A stretch of 64,000 nucleotides of DNA, taken from Bacteroidota bacterium. GTDB taxonomy: Bacteria > Bacteroidota > Bacteroidia > Chitinophagales > Chitinophagaceae. Shown here piece by piece: positions 52,666-61,329 of the stretch. The number at the start of each line of letters is the position of its first letter. The stretch's first letter is position 1. Position numbers and translations under genes: made by a program. Location: contig JAFDXF010000064.1 in the NCBI GenBank assembly GCA_018268055.1, positions 1 through 64,000 on the forward strand. The letters run 5' to 3'. The notes beneath the pieces were generated by a model, which saw nothing but the letters and a program-made list of their open reading frames with translations, did not search any database and was not told the origin of the DNA.

Positions 52666-53646
52666 TTAATTAACTGGCTTACGCATTGCCGGTTGTTGTG
52701 GTGCAGGTTGCTTATCCTGAACATCTAAAATCTTCACATCAAAAATTAGATTTTCATAAGGCTTGATACCCGAAGCAGGATTTGGATTGGCTCCATAAGC
52801 TAAAACAGAAGGGATATAAAAAATGGCATCTGCTCCTTTGCGCAATAATTTCATTCCATCATTAAAACCTTCTGTCATTCCGGGTGCATCTACTGTAAAT
52901 TCAAGAGGTTGGGTATGATGAAATGCAGTATCTACATTACTGTCAAACTTAAATCCAGCAAAAGTTTTTCCTGTATAGTTTACAGAAATATATTTTCCTG
53001 AATCAATCTGGTTTCCTGTACCCGGATTTAGAATCTGAACATAAACGCCTGATGGTGTTTTTTCGGTTTTAATATTCTTTTCCGCTAAATATTTTTCAAT
53101 TTCTTTTGACTCTTCAACCAATTTTGCTTTCTTTTCTTTTTCCATTTTAGCCATCATCTCTGCCTGTTCTTTTTCCTGACGTGGCTTGTCTTTTTCCATA
53201 TCGGCAGTATAATCAATCATAGCAATACTATCATTGTTATATACTTTAAGAATTTTCATTGTAGTGATGATTCTATCACCTTTTTTAGCCATAGGCGGCA
53301 TTTGATCTTGTCTCTTCATTAAACTATCTGCTAATTGTACTACTACAGCGCTATCTCCTACTTTCATCAATCGGAGAATTTCCAAAATGTTGTAGTTGGC
53401 GCCTACATCTTGTAGTTTCAGATATACAGGCATTTTGCCATAAGAACTATAAAGCAATGAGTCATTGAGTTTAGTCGTTGCTTCCATCTTTATAACTTCG
53501 CCATTTTTTATCAATGAGTCTTTACCATTGGAAGGAAATAATTGATAAGCAAGGCCACTGCTTGTTTTTTTGTAATCTACTTTATTACAAGCTGCAGCAA
53601 AGATCATTACTACTGCTAATAACATTAATTGATTCAACTTTTTCAT
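52666..53646 (-). CDS. FKBP-type peptidyl-prolyl isomerase lipoprotein
   Basis: Envelope proline isomerase of 326 aa. Lipobox AAAC near residue 20. The C-terminal FKBP domain (about 205-315) reads YVQILNPGTG, VNYTGKTFAGFKFDSN, FTVDAPGMTEGFNDGMKLLRKG and FYIPSVLAYG, with most of the usual pocket residues. A central charged coiled stretch (KQAEMMAKMEKEKKAK-like) separates it from an N-terminal FKBP-like half (about 25-140; SSGLAYQLFPSNGKD, KMEATTKLNDSLLYSSYG). The duplicated layout is common in Bacteroidota. It likely assists folding of exported proteins. It lies 38 bp after nrnA on the same strand. Confidence 0.92.
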   Translation of the reverse strand: MKKLNQLMLLAVVMIFAAACNKVDYKKTSSGLAYQLFPSNGKDSLIKNGEVIKMEATTKLNDSLLYSSYGKMPVYLKLQDVGANYNILEILRLMKVGDSAVVVQLADSLMKRQDQMPPMAKKGDRIITTMKILKVYNNDSIAMIDYTADMEKDKPRQEKEQAEMMAKMEKEKKAKLVEESKEIEKYLAEKNIKTEKTPSGVYVQILNPGTGNQIDSGKYISVNYTGKTFAGFKFDSNVDTAFHHTQPLEFTVDAPGMTEGFNDGMKLLRKGADAIFYIPSVLAYGANPNPASGIKPYENLIFDVKILDVQDKQPAPQQPAMRKPVN

Positions 53647-53684
53647 GTTTATTTTTTAATTTTTAATTGGTGCAAAAAAAATTA

Positions 53685-54692
53685 TTATTGAAGTAAGGCT
53701 TCATTTTCTTTTAAAACTGTTTTAAACTTTTTTACGGTATCTTCTAAACTATCACTGCTTCTGCCTCCTGCGGCGCTGTAATGTCCACCACCTTCAAAAT
53801 ACTTGCGAGCAAATGTATTACAGTCAAACTCTCCTTTGCCACGAAAACTCCATTTACGTTCTTCATCGCGGTCAATTACCAACGCAACTAATTTAATTCC
53901 TTGAATTGATTGTGGAAAATTGACTAAGCCTTCGGTATCGCCGGTTTTAATTTGATATTTTAATAAATCAGATTTTGGAATGGCTATTAGCACGGTATTG
54001 TATTCATAAAAGACTTCCATTCTATGTAATAATACATGTCCGGTAAAACGTAAACGATTTTCTAAAAAATTATCAAACAGTTTATCATGAACTTTCTCAT
54101 GGCTGAAGCCTCTTGATTTCAAATCGGCAACTAATAGATGTACTTTATCTGTTGTAATTGGAAATCGGAATGAACCGGTATCTCCTACCACTCCTGCATA
54201 AATACATTCGCATATAGTTTCATTGATTTTATCACTGCCGTTTGTAGCAATTATAAAATCATAAATCATTTCGCAGGTAGAGCTCTTGGTCACATCGCTG
54301 ACACCATAATCAAAAGCTGCTTCATCCGGCTCGCGATGATGATCTATCAAGATTTTCGTACAGGATAAACTTGCCAAAGCTGTTGCCAATGATTTAGTCC
54401 TGCTGAAATTATTGAAGTCCAAACAAAATAACCAATCAGCTTTGGTTAAAACTTCTTCAGCATTTTGTTTTTTAAGTTCGAAGTCAATGACCTCATTTGA
54501 TCCATTCATCCAGTTTACCCAGCCTGCCCAATTGGTTGGTGAAATAACCGTGACTTGATGCCCTAATTGTAGCAAATAGCTTTTTAAGGCCAAAGAAGAA
54601 CCCATCGCATCTGCATCGGGTTTCATGTGTGTGGTAATTACAACGTTCCTTGGCTGATGTAAGAGAGGGAATATTTCCTGAATTGGTTTCAT
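53685..54692 (-). CDS. nrnA: DHH/DHHA1 phosphoesterase (NrnA-like)
   Basis: Nanoligoribonuclease and 3'-phosphoadenosine-5'-phosphate phosphatase type, 335 aa. Metal-site motifs of the DHH domain are HMKPDADAMGSSLA, LDFNNFSR and ILIDHHREPDE; the DHHA1 end has GGGHYSAAGG. The family degrades short RNA (nanoRNA) and pAp; some relatives cut cyclic di-AMP, which needs additional domains not present here. It is divergent from ndk. A variant -7 box TATCTTCG (54711-54704) lies 11 nt before its start. The FKBP lipoprotein gene follows 38 bp later. Confidence 0.93.
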   Translation of the reverse strand: MKPIQEIFPLLHQPRNVVITTHMKPDADAMGSSLALKSYLLQLGHQVTVISPTNWAGWVNWMNGSNEVIDFELKKQNAEEVLTKADWLFCLDFNNFSRTKSLATALASLSCTKILIDHHREPDEAAFDYGVSDVTKSSTCEMIYDFIIATNGSDKINETICECIYAGVVGDTGSFRFPITTDKVHLLVADLKSRGFSHEKVHDKLFDNFLENRLRFTGHVLLHRMEVFYEYNTVLIAIPKSDLLKYQIKTGDTEGLVNFPQSIQGIKLVALVIDRDEERKWSFRGKGEFDCNTFARKYFEGGGHYSAAGGRSSDSLEDTVKKFKTVLKENEALLQ

Positions 54693-54753
54693 AAAAATGT
54701 GTGCGAAGATAAGGTTTTGTAAAGTTTTGACTGATTGGAATTATTTTTAGGTG

Positions 54754-54761
54754 TACCTTTG
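54754..54761 (+). promoter_or_regulatory. -7 box TACCTTTG of ndk
   Basis: Exact TAnnTTTG match 20 nt before the ndk ATG; a TTTG at 54726-54729 may serve as -33 element (24-nt spacer, rather long). Confidence 0.55.
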
Positions 54762-54781
54762 CCGCCGCAAAAACATAATAA

Positions 54782-55198
54782 ATGACTAATAGAACATTCA
54801 CAATGATTAAGCCCGATGCAATGAAAAATGGTCATGCAGGGGCGATTTTAGACAGAATTATCAAAGAAGGTTATAAAGTAAAAGCACTGAAAATGTTGAA
54901 ACTTTCAGCAGAAAAAGCAGGCGAATTTTATGCCGTACATAAAGAAAGACCTTTCTATGGCGAGTTGGTTGATTTTATGAGTAGTGGCCCTATCATTGCT
55001 GCAATTCTTGAAAAAGAAAATGCGGTAGCTGCTTTTCGTGAGTTAATTGGTGCTACCAATCCTGCTCAAGCAGCTGAAGGAACGATTCGTAAGCAGTTTG
55101 CAACTTCTCTTGGTGAAAATGCTATTCATGGAAGTGATAGTGATGAGAATGCAAAAATTGAAGGTGATTTTATGTTTTCTGGTTTGGAGCAGATTTAA
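54782..55198 (+). CDS. ndk: Nucleoside diphosphate kinase
   Basis: Transfers gamma-phosphate between nucleoside di- and triphosphates via a phospho-His. 138 aa, the normal length. [16 protein letters not shown] is the N-terminal signature; the active-site His is in [14 protein letters not shown]. It is a single gene bounded by a good -7 box and a strong bidirectional terminator, and is divergent from nrnA. Confidence 0.97.
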   Translation: MTNRTFTMIKPDAMKNGHAGAILDRIIKEGYKVKALKMLKLSAEKAGEFYAVHKERPFYGELVDFMSSGPIIAAILEKENAVAAFRELIGATNPAQAAEGTIRKQFATSLGENAIHGSDSDENAKIEGDFMFSGLEQI

Positions 55199-55217
55199 TT
55201 TGACCTAAAAATTTTAT

Positions 55218-55253
55218 TTAAAAGCCGGCTCAAAAATTTGCGCCGGCTTTTAA
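55218..55253. terminator. Bidirectional intrinsic terminator
   Basis: TTAAAAGCCGGC (55218-55229) and GCCGGCTTTTAA (55242-55253) are perfect 12-bp arms with A-rich and T-rich ends. It serves both ndk (+) and the convergent gene at 55275 (-). Confidence 0.88.
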
Positions 55254-55274
55254 AATATAAAAAATCAGTAACCG

Positions 55275-56192
55275 CTATCTTGTGAATATAAAACTCTTTT
55301 CAGTTAAATATTTTAATACTGTTCCATCCGGCTTAATAATTTTTGCCACCATTTTCATATCAATTTTTCCCGTACCCGGTATTTCATCATAAGGCATAAA
55401 CAATACTAAATTTTTATAATCTGTAAAGTCATAGCTTGGCTTTATTTTTTTATAAGTAATTAGCTGACCGTCCTTACTACTGAAATCAGGATTTTTATTA
55501 AGTATCTTTCTATTATCCTTATAAAAAAAATAAACAATTGCAAATGCATCCGAATCTTTTAAGTATTCTGTTGAGAAATTCAAATGTATATCCATACCTG
55601 TTTTATCACCTCTTTTTACATCATAATTAACGGACAGTTCTTTAAAAATGATATTTATAGTTTTTACTTTAGCATTATTGTTTTCGCTTAATGGTTGTGT
55701 ATTATTTAATTCGATGTCAAAAATATCAGTAGCGAGCAATAGAGCTATTTTTCCTGAATTATCATTAATGACGGCATCATATAGAATAGATTGATAGCCA
55801 GAATCTAAATGAAACTCAGAATAAGGCATAAATATTTTAAAATCTTTATAAACAGCAGGGTCATAATTAGGCTTTATCTCCTTAAATGCTGAAACATATC
55901 CTTCTTTAGATACATACTTCCCGTTTTTATCTTCAAGAGGCTCATCTGTGTCTGCATCATAAAAATAAATTGATACATAGGTATTCACTCCTTTTAGGCC
56001 ATAAGTAGTAAATGTGAAATGAAACATCATTCCTTTTTGATTGTTTTCATATACATCATATTGTATCCAAGAAGTATCTAAAACAGCACTCGTATCTATT
56101 TTCTTATTGTTTGAAGTATATGTATTTCTGGAGTAGATAGATTCACTCTTTATTAGTAATATTAATACAATAGAACAGAAAATTTTATTCAT
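55275..56192 (-). CDS. Secreted protein with duplicated beta domain, unknown function
   Basis: Exported protein of 305 aa with a signal peptide (first 22 residues). Two copies of one domain are visible: first copy about 40-155 (QYDVYENNQKGMMFHFTF, IKPNYDPAVYKDFKIFMPY) and second about 185-300 (NYDVKRGDKTGMDIHLNFS, IKPSYDFTDYKNLVLFMPYDE). The shared pattern is a Tyr-Asp-Val start, KGMxxHxxF, YFYxxD and a closing Y.DF/L.xFMPY. I have seen such domains at the C-terminus of secreted Bacteroidota and other bacterial proteins but know no named function. It is the last gene in the prfB run and is closed by the terminator at 55218-55253. Confidence 0.78.
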   Translation of the reverse strand: MNKIFCSIVLILLIKSESIYSRNTYTSNNKKIDTSAVLDTSWIQYDVYENNQKGMMFHFTFTTYGLKGVNTYVSIYFYDADTDEPLEDKNGKYVSKEGYVSAFKEIKPNYDPAVYKDFKIFMPYSEFHLDSGYQSILYDAVINDNSGKIALLLATDIFDIELNNTQPLSENNNAKVKTINIIFKELSVNYDVKRGDKTGMDIHLNFSTEYLKDSDAFAIVYFFYKDNRKILNKNPDFSSKDGQLITYKKIKPSYDFTDYKNLVLFMPYDEIPGTGKIDMKMVAKIIKPDGTVLKYLTEKSFIFTR

Positions 56193-56231
56193 AGATAAAG
56201 TTTTAAAAAGTAATTATAATAACATTTGAGT

Positions 56232-57158
56232 CTAAATTGGTTTAATAGCATCTGCAGAAATATTCGTATCCAAATTGTTTGAATATTGATTCTGAACAGG
56301 AGTAACGGTATAACCTTCCTTTTTCAATAAATTGATTACTCCGTTTTCTCCGGGTAAATGACCTGCACCAACAGCAATGACTAATGATTTTTCAGGCAGT
56401 AATGTGTTTAATTTATTTACCCAATTTCTATTTCTATTATATAAAAGAATATCCATAAATGCAGACATTCCTGCATCTTCTTCTATCATCATCTTTCCAA
56501 GTGCATTCAAATCTTGTTTTTTATAAACTTCTATCATTTCTTTCATTTGTTTATCGGACTCATCTTTCTTGTCTGATTTAGCAATGTACTCGAATAACTG
56601 TTGAGCTTGCAATTTATATGGAATACTGTCAAGCACACTTGCTTGATAAGACATCGTTTCTAATCCTTTAATTTTCTTATCATTCTTTTTTGCTTCTTGC
56701 ATGATTAACTGTTCCATCATAGCCGTTTTTTCGCACGGCATTGCTTTTTGTTCTAAAAGGGATGCCGCAAGTAATGGTTTGTAGGTATTGATCATGGCAA
56801 AAGGCAGCAAAGTGTTTTCATTTTCAAAATAGTCTTTTATTTTTTGAAATTCAACTTTCGTTAATAAAGTTTCTAAAGTAGTATCGCCTTTCATCTTCAT
56901 CTTAGACATTGCATCTGCCATTTCCATGAGATTGCTCATATCTACTTCTAAATATACATTATCACTTTGAGCAATTGCTGCACGTAAGTTTTTGCCTAAT
57001 TCGGCATCATCTGCACACAAAATGTGCATTGTTCCAAAAAGATAAGACGGTTTTTTCAAACCCTTTCCTTCAATCTTCCAAAGTAAAGTGTTTTCTTGTT
57101 GTCCAAAAGATACGACTGAGAAAAGACTAAAGAATAATATTAAGTTCCACTTCTTCAT
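56232..57158 (-). CDS. TraB/GumN-family protein
   Basis: Exported protein of 308 aa. A signal peptide is followed by NTLLWKIEGKGLKKPSYLFGTMHIL, the family's conserved beginning, a YLEVDM motif, and near the end VIAVGAGHLPGENGVINLL, whose GAGHL is the family hallmark. TraB/GumN proteins resemble the Tiki metalloprotease fold, and a proteolytic role has been proposed from conserved Glu and His residues. Its biological role here is unknown. It is located between the ATP-grasp gene (17-bp gap) and the duplicated-domain secreted protein. Confidence 0.9.
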   Translation of the reverse strand: MKKWNLILFFSLFSVVSFGQQENTLLWKIEGKGLKKPSYLFGTMHILCADDAELGKNLRAAIAQSDNVYLEVDMSNLMEMADAMSKMKMKGDTTLETLLTKVEFQKIKDYFENENTLLPFAMINTYKPLLAASLLEQKAMPCEKTAMMEQLIMQEAKKNDKKIKGLETMSYQASVLDSIPYKLQAQQLFEYIAKSDKKDESDKQMKEMIEVYKKQDLNALGKMMIEEDAGMSAFMDILLYNRNRNWVNKLNTLLPEKSLVIAVGAGHLPGENGVINLLKKEGYTVTPVQNQYSNNLDTNISADAIKPI

Positions 57159-57175
57159 AATTGTTATCTATTTAT

Positions 57176-58210
57176 TTAATAAAATACTTCTTCCCAATAT
57201 CTGGAAAATTTCGTCCCCCATTTTACAATCAATTCATCAGCACTGATCGGTAAATTTAATCCTTGTTTTATTGCCAATGTAGGGAGATTTACCCCTGCAC
57301 CTAAAGCAGATGAAAGAGTTCCCTGCACTCTTGGATTGACCTCTAAAATAAAAAATGCATCATTGGAAGATTTTTTTACTTGAATACCAATGTTGCCATG
57401 CAGTTGTAATTCCTGAATAATTTGTTTGCAATAGTTGATAATATTTTCATCTTTCACAAACTCACCTTCTACTGTAATTCCATTAATAGTTTTCTTACGC
57501 AATCTTGGCATGATTAAAACAGATGTTCCATGATGGGCCAAACAGTCAACAGAATATTCTTCTCCCGGCAAATACTCACTTATCAGTAATTCAGGAAATG
57601 TTTTTTGAGAAAGAATGCTGAGTGCATGATTGTAATTGATGAAAGTAGCTGAAGGTTTTTGATTAAAAAGTAAACTCCATTCATCAGCTTTTTCATCAAT
57701 GATTCTAAAACCTCTACTACCATTGGAAACAGAAGGTTTGAAACAAATTGGCTTGTTGGGATAACCCAAAGTAGTAGCTGCTTCTTTAAATTGCTCAATT
57801 GTTTCTACTACTTTATATTCAGGCACAGCCATTCCACGCCATTCCAAAAATTCATAAAGTCTGCTTTTGTTATTAGCAATTTCTAAAGATTGCAGTGAAG
57901 AAACCAAAACCTGAACACCGACTTGTTCAAACCTTTCTTTTGCTTGCGCTAGAGGAATTAATTCTTTTGTAACTAATGGAAGAATTGCATTGATATCTCT
58001 TTTGACACAAATAGCTAATAGCGCATCAATGAAAGTTGAATCACTTGCTAAAGGAATGTTTTCAAAATCATCTGCTAAGTATTTCCCAACTGCATTGGGA
58101 TTTGCATCGGCAGCAATTACATGAAATAATTTTTCTTGCTGCAGACATTTTAATATGCCTGCTGCACCGGGAGCGCCACCACCTGTCATTAAAATATTTA
58201 GCTTATGCAC
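57176..58210 (-). CDS. ATP-grasp domain protein (carbamoyl-phosphate synthase-like)
   Basis: Predicted ATP-dependent carboxylate-amine/thiol ligase of 344 aa. The N-terminal pre-ATP-grasp fold starts NILMTGGGAPGAAGIL; the ATP-grasp core has NKPICFKPSVSNGSRGF (ATP-binding loop), LLISEYLPGEEYSVDCLAH and FILEVNPRVQGTLSSALGAGV (metal-binding Glu and Asn). Substrate not deducible; relatives make amide bonds or peptides. It lies 35 bp after ubiD and 17 bp before the TraB gene on the same strand, so it belongs to the prfB run. Confidence 0.88.
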   Translation of the reverse strand: MHKLNILMTGGGAPGAAGILKCLQQEKLFHVIAADANPNAVGKYLADDFENIPLASDSTFIDALLAICVKRDINAILPLVTKELIPLAQAKERFEQVGVQVLVSSLQSLEIANNKSRLYEFLEWRGMAVPEYKVVETIEQFKEAATTLGYPNKPICFKPSVSNGSRGFRIIDEKADEWSLLFNQKPSATFINYNHALSILSQKTFPELLISEYLPGEEYSVDCLAHHGTSVLIMPRLRKKTINGITVEGEFVKDENIINYCKQIIQELQLHGNIGIQVKKSSNDAFFILEVNPRVQGTLSSALGAGVNLPTLAIKQGLNLPISADELIVKWGTKFSRYWEEVFY

Positions 58211-58245
58211 ACTTAAAAATAAGTATTTATCAGATTCAAAATGTT

Positions 58246-60159
58246 TTATTGAACAGCTGCTTCATTACCATACATCTGATCCTTAAATTTTAGAGATGGA
58301 GATGAGATAAAACGACCAATGCCTAACTGATGCCATTTGGCATCAACGGCTTTTATGGTTTCATCATCTGCTACAATGATATTTGGCCAATCTCGTTGAA
58401 AATTGTCGAACTCTTTTGTTTTCCTTGTTCCATCCAAGCCCATGCAACTTGTGTAATTATTTGCATTAGATTTTTTGTGTAAAAAATGATCTCTTACCGG
58501 ATCCAGATTATTGCAGAAGCGCCACAATGCAATAGGAAGATCGTTAGCATCAACAGTATGCTCTACATATAAAATCATTTTCACACAAGCTAATTCATTG
58601 TGTTTGCAAAGTTCTTCATGCAGTTCTTTTATATGACCGGGTCTGTTTTTTTCTACTGAAATAATAAGGCAAGGAATTTTTTTATCTAACAAAGAATCAT
58701 TAATGGACTTAATTTCAGCAAAGGATGAAGTTATTTTCTCTTTTGAAAAAGAATCAAAACTATTTTTCGGCTTATAATCATCTTCAATTTCTTCATCAAA
58801 TTTTTTAGTTCCATCAATACACATCTTCCCGCCAAAGCCTAATTTATTGCAACTATGATCCAGCACATCCATTGGGCCGGTTGAAAAATAAATATCAGTA
58901 GCAGGATTCAAGTTTTTAAAAACTGTTTGAGCTAATTTTTCATAATCTTGTATTGAAATATCGCCGCTTGCCAATACTAAAATTTTATTAAACATCATTT
59001 GTCCTGCGCCCCACATTGCATTCATTACTTTTTGGCCCTGTCCTGCATATTCTTTTTCAATTTTTGTAATCACCAAATTATGAAACACACCTTCCACCGG
59101 CATATCCATATCTTTTATTTCGGGCACTAAAGTCATTTTGATCGGTGCTAAGAATATTCTTTCGGTTGCTTTGCCTAACCATGCATCTTCTTGAGGTGGA
59201 ATGCCTACAATAGTAGCAGGATACACAGGATTTTTTTTATGTGTAATAGCGGTGATATGAAAACGAGGATACCAATCGGGTAATGAATAATATCCCGTAT
59301 GATCGCCAAACGGACCTTCCCAAATCAATTCATCATTTGGATCCACATAGCCTTCAATCACAAAATCTGCATCGGCAGGAACTTCGATTTCAGGCTGTGT
59401 GATACACTTTACGAGTTCTACTTTTTTCTTTCTAAGAAATCCGGCTAACATATATTCATCCACATTCTCCGGCAGTGGCGCAGTAGCTGAATAAGCATAA
59501 GTGGGATCGCCACCCAGTGCTACAGCAACGGGCATTTTCTTATTCAATTTTTTATACTCATTGAAATGCTTTGCCGAAACTTTATGTTTATGCCAGTGCA
59601 TACCGGTAAGTTGCGGTCCAAATATTTGCATCCGATACATACCTACATTTCGTGTACCAATATTTGGCTCCTTGGTATGTATGATTGGTAATGTTACAAA
59701 TGGCCCGCCGTCTTTTGGCCAGCAAGTGATGACAGGGAGCTTCGTGATATCAGGATTTTGCATTACCACTTCTTGACAAGCACCTCTGCCTTTTTTTACT
59801 TTAGGCATCCAAGAAGCAAATTGACTCAGTTTCGGTAAAAGTTTTAGTTTGTCTAATATGCCTTCTTTCGGAGCAGACAATAATTTGAATAAGTTTTCAA
59901 TTTCATTTGCTACATCATCAAGATGATTTACGCCGAGTGCCAAACACATTCTTTTTTCACTACCATAAGCATTCATCATCACAGGGAAATCATATCCTGT
60001 ATTTTCAAACAATAAAGCTTTACCACCTCCCGGCTGCTTACTCATCCGATCTGTTAACTCAGCAATTTCAAGTTTAGGATTCACATAAGTTTTTATGCGA
60101 AGTAATTCTCCTGCTTTTTCCAATGTATCGATAAAATGTTGCTGATTATGGTAAGCCAT
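58246..60159 (-). CDS. UbiD-family (prenylated-FMN) decarboxylase
   Basis: Decarboxylase of 637 aa. NVGMYRMQIFGPQLTGMHWH contains the Arg/Met segment of the prFMN site; EVPADADFVIEGYVDP and EGPFGDHTGYYSLPDW hold the catalytic Glu region; WLGKATERIF follows. UbiD enzymes need UbiX-made prenyl-FMN; no ubiX is in the window. Longer members such as this are often annotated as menaquinone-biosynthesis decarboxylases, and this organism should use menaquinone, but the substrate is not proven. It follows prfB by 9 bp and is very likely cotranscribed with it. Confidence 0.9.
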   Translation of the reverse strand: MAYHNQQHFIDTLEKAGELLRIKTYVNPKLEIAELTDRMSKQPGGGKALLFENTGYDFPVMMNAYGSEKRMCLALGVNHLDDVANEIENLFKLLSAPKEGILDKLKLLPKLSQFASWMPKVKKGRGACQEVVMQNPDITKLPVITCWPKDGGPFVTLPIIHTKEPNIGTRNVGMYRMQIFGPQLTGMHWHKHKVSAKHFNEYKKLNKKMPVAVALGGDPTYAYSATAPLPENVDEYMLAGFLRKKKVELVKCITQPEIEVPADADFVIEGYVDPNDELIWEGPFGDHTGYYSLPDWYPRFHITAITHKKNPVYPATIVGIPPQEDAWLGKATERIFLAPIKMTLVPEIKDMDMPVEGVFHNLVITKIEKEYAGQGQKVMNAMWGAGQMMFNKILVLASGDISIQDYEKLAQTVFKNLNPATDIYFSTGPMDVLDHSCNKLGFGGKMCIDGTKKFDEEIEDDYKPKNSFDSFSKEKITSSFAEIKSINDSLLDKKIPCLIISVEKNRPGHIKELHEELCKHNELACVKMILYVEHTVDANDLPIALWRFCNNLDPVRDHFLHKKSNANNYTSCMGLDGTRKTKEFDNFQRDWPNIIVADDETIKAVDAKWHQLGIGRFISSPSLKFKDQMYGNEAAVQ

Positions 60160-60168
60160 AGAAATAAT

Positions 60169-61261
60169 TTATGATGCTGCTTCTTTCTCATTCATTAAAT
60201 ATGCCTTGATGAACCCATCCAATTCGCCATCCATCACCGGTTGCACATTCCCTGTTTCAAAATCGGTGCGATGATCTTTAATCATCTTATATGGATGAAA
60301 AACATAAGATCGAATTTGCGAACCCCATTCTATTTTTTTCTTTTTGCTGTTGACCGCATCTTTCGCTTCATTTCTCCGACGCAATTCTTCCTCATACAAG
60401 CGGCTTTTCAACATGGTCATTGCTTTTTCACGATTGCCTAATTGTGTTCTTTCGGTTTGACAAACAACTACAAGGCCGGTTGCAATGTGGGTGAGCATAA
60501 CTTTCGTTTCCACTTTGTTTACATTCTGCCCTCCTGCTCCACCGCTACGTGCAGTTTCCATTTTCACCTCGGAGTCTTTTATTTCAATATTAATTGTGTC
60601 ATCAACAAGTGGATAAACAAAAATGGAAGCAAATGAAGTATGTCTTCTTGCATTACTGTCAAAAGGTGAAATACGTACCAAACGATGTACACCGCTTTCT
60701 GCTTTTAAAAAGCCGTAAGCAAATGCTCCATCAAATTGAAGCGTGGCAGTTTTAATTCCTGCACCATCACCCCAAACCCAATCCAGCTCAGTTACTTTCC
60801 AACCTTGCTTTTCGCCATACATGCGATACATACGAGCTAACATTTCAGCCCAGTCTTGGCTTTCTGTACCGCCTGCGCCGGAATTGATTTGTACTACTGC
60901 CGGCAATTCATCTTCCGGTTCATTCAAAGTTGCTTTGAATTCAGAATCTTCCAATGCATTCAATGCTTTGTCATAAGATTCTTTTGTTTCTTCTTCTGTC
61001 GCATCGCCTGATTTCCAAAAATCAAACAACACGGCAAAATCTTCTACAGCAGTATTTGTCTGCTCATATAGACTCACCCAATATTCATTCACTTTGATTT
61101 CTTTCATGATGGAGGTAGCTCTTGCATTATCATCCCAAAAGCCCGGACTCAACGAAAGCTGCTTATCGTTTTCTATTTTTGCAAGTCGGTTCTCGACGTC
61201 AAAGAAACCTCCTTATCCCGGCAATGCGGGACCGCATATCCTGTAATTTTTCCTGTGTCAT
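60169..61261 (-). CDS. prfB: Peptide chain release factor 2, with programmed +1 frameshift
   Basis: Recognises UAA and UGA stop codons and releases the peptide. The reading frame starts at ATG 61261 and runs 20 codons to an in-frame TGA (61201-61199). A +1 shift at CTT (61204-61202) reads GAC next and continues to 60169, giving 363 aa in total, the normal RF2 length. The site has all parts of the classical signal: AGGAGG (61213-61208), 3-nt spacing, CTT, TGA and C. The SPF codon-reading tripeptide is in [11 protein letters not shown] and the GGQ hydrolysis motif in [12 protein letters not shown]2 thus regulates its own synthesis. The ubiD-like gene follows by 9 bp. Confidence 0.96.
61199..61213 (-). 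promoter_or_regulatory. prfB programmed frameshift signal
   Basis: Minus-strand AGGAGG, TTT, CTT, TGA followed by C. The Shine-Dalgarno-like hexamer stalls the ribosome, CTT slips one base forward onto TTT and decoding continues with GAC. Low RF2 favours the shift. Compare the E. coli AGGGGGTATCTTTGAC. Confidence 0.95.
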
Positions 61262-61269
61262 AGTGTGTG

Positions 61270-61277
61270 CGAAGGTA
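61270..61277 (-). promoter_or_regulatory. Variant -7 box TACCTTCG of prfB
   Basis: One mismatch to TAnnTTTG, minus strand, 8 nt before the prfB ATG (61261). nrnA has a nearly identical context (TATCTTCG). Confidence 0.4.
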
Positions 61278-61329
61278 ACTGATTTCATCTATATTCGCTC
61301 TTCAATAATCTTGCTCAAAAATTATTTTT

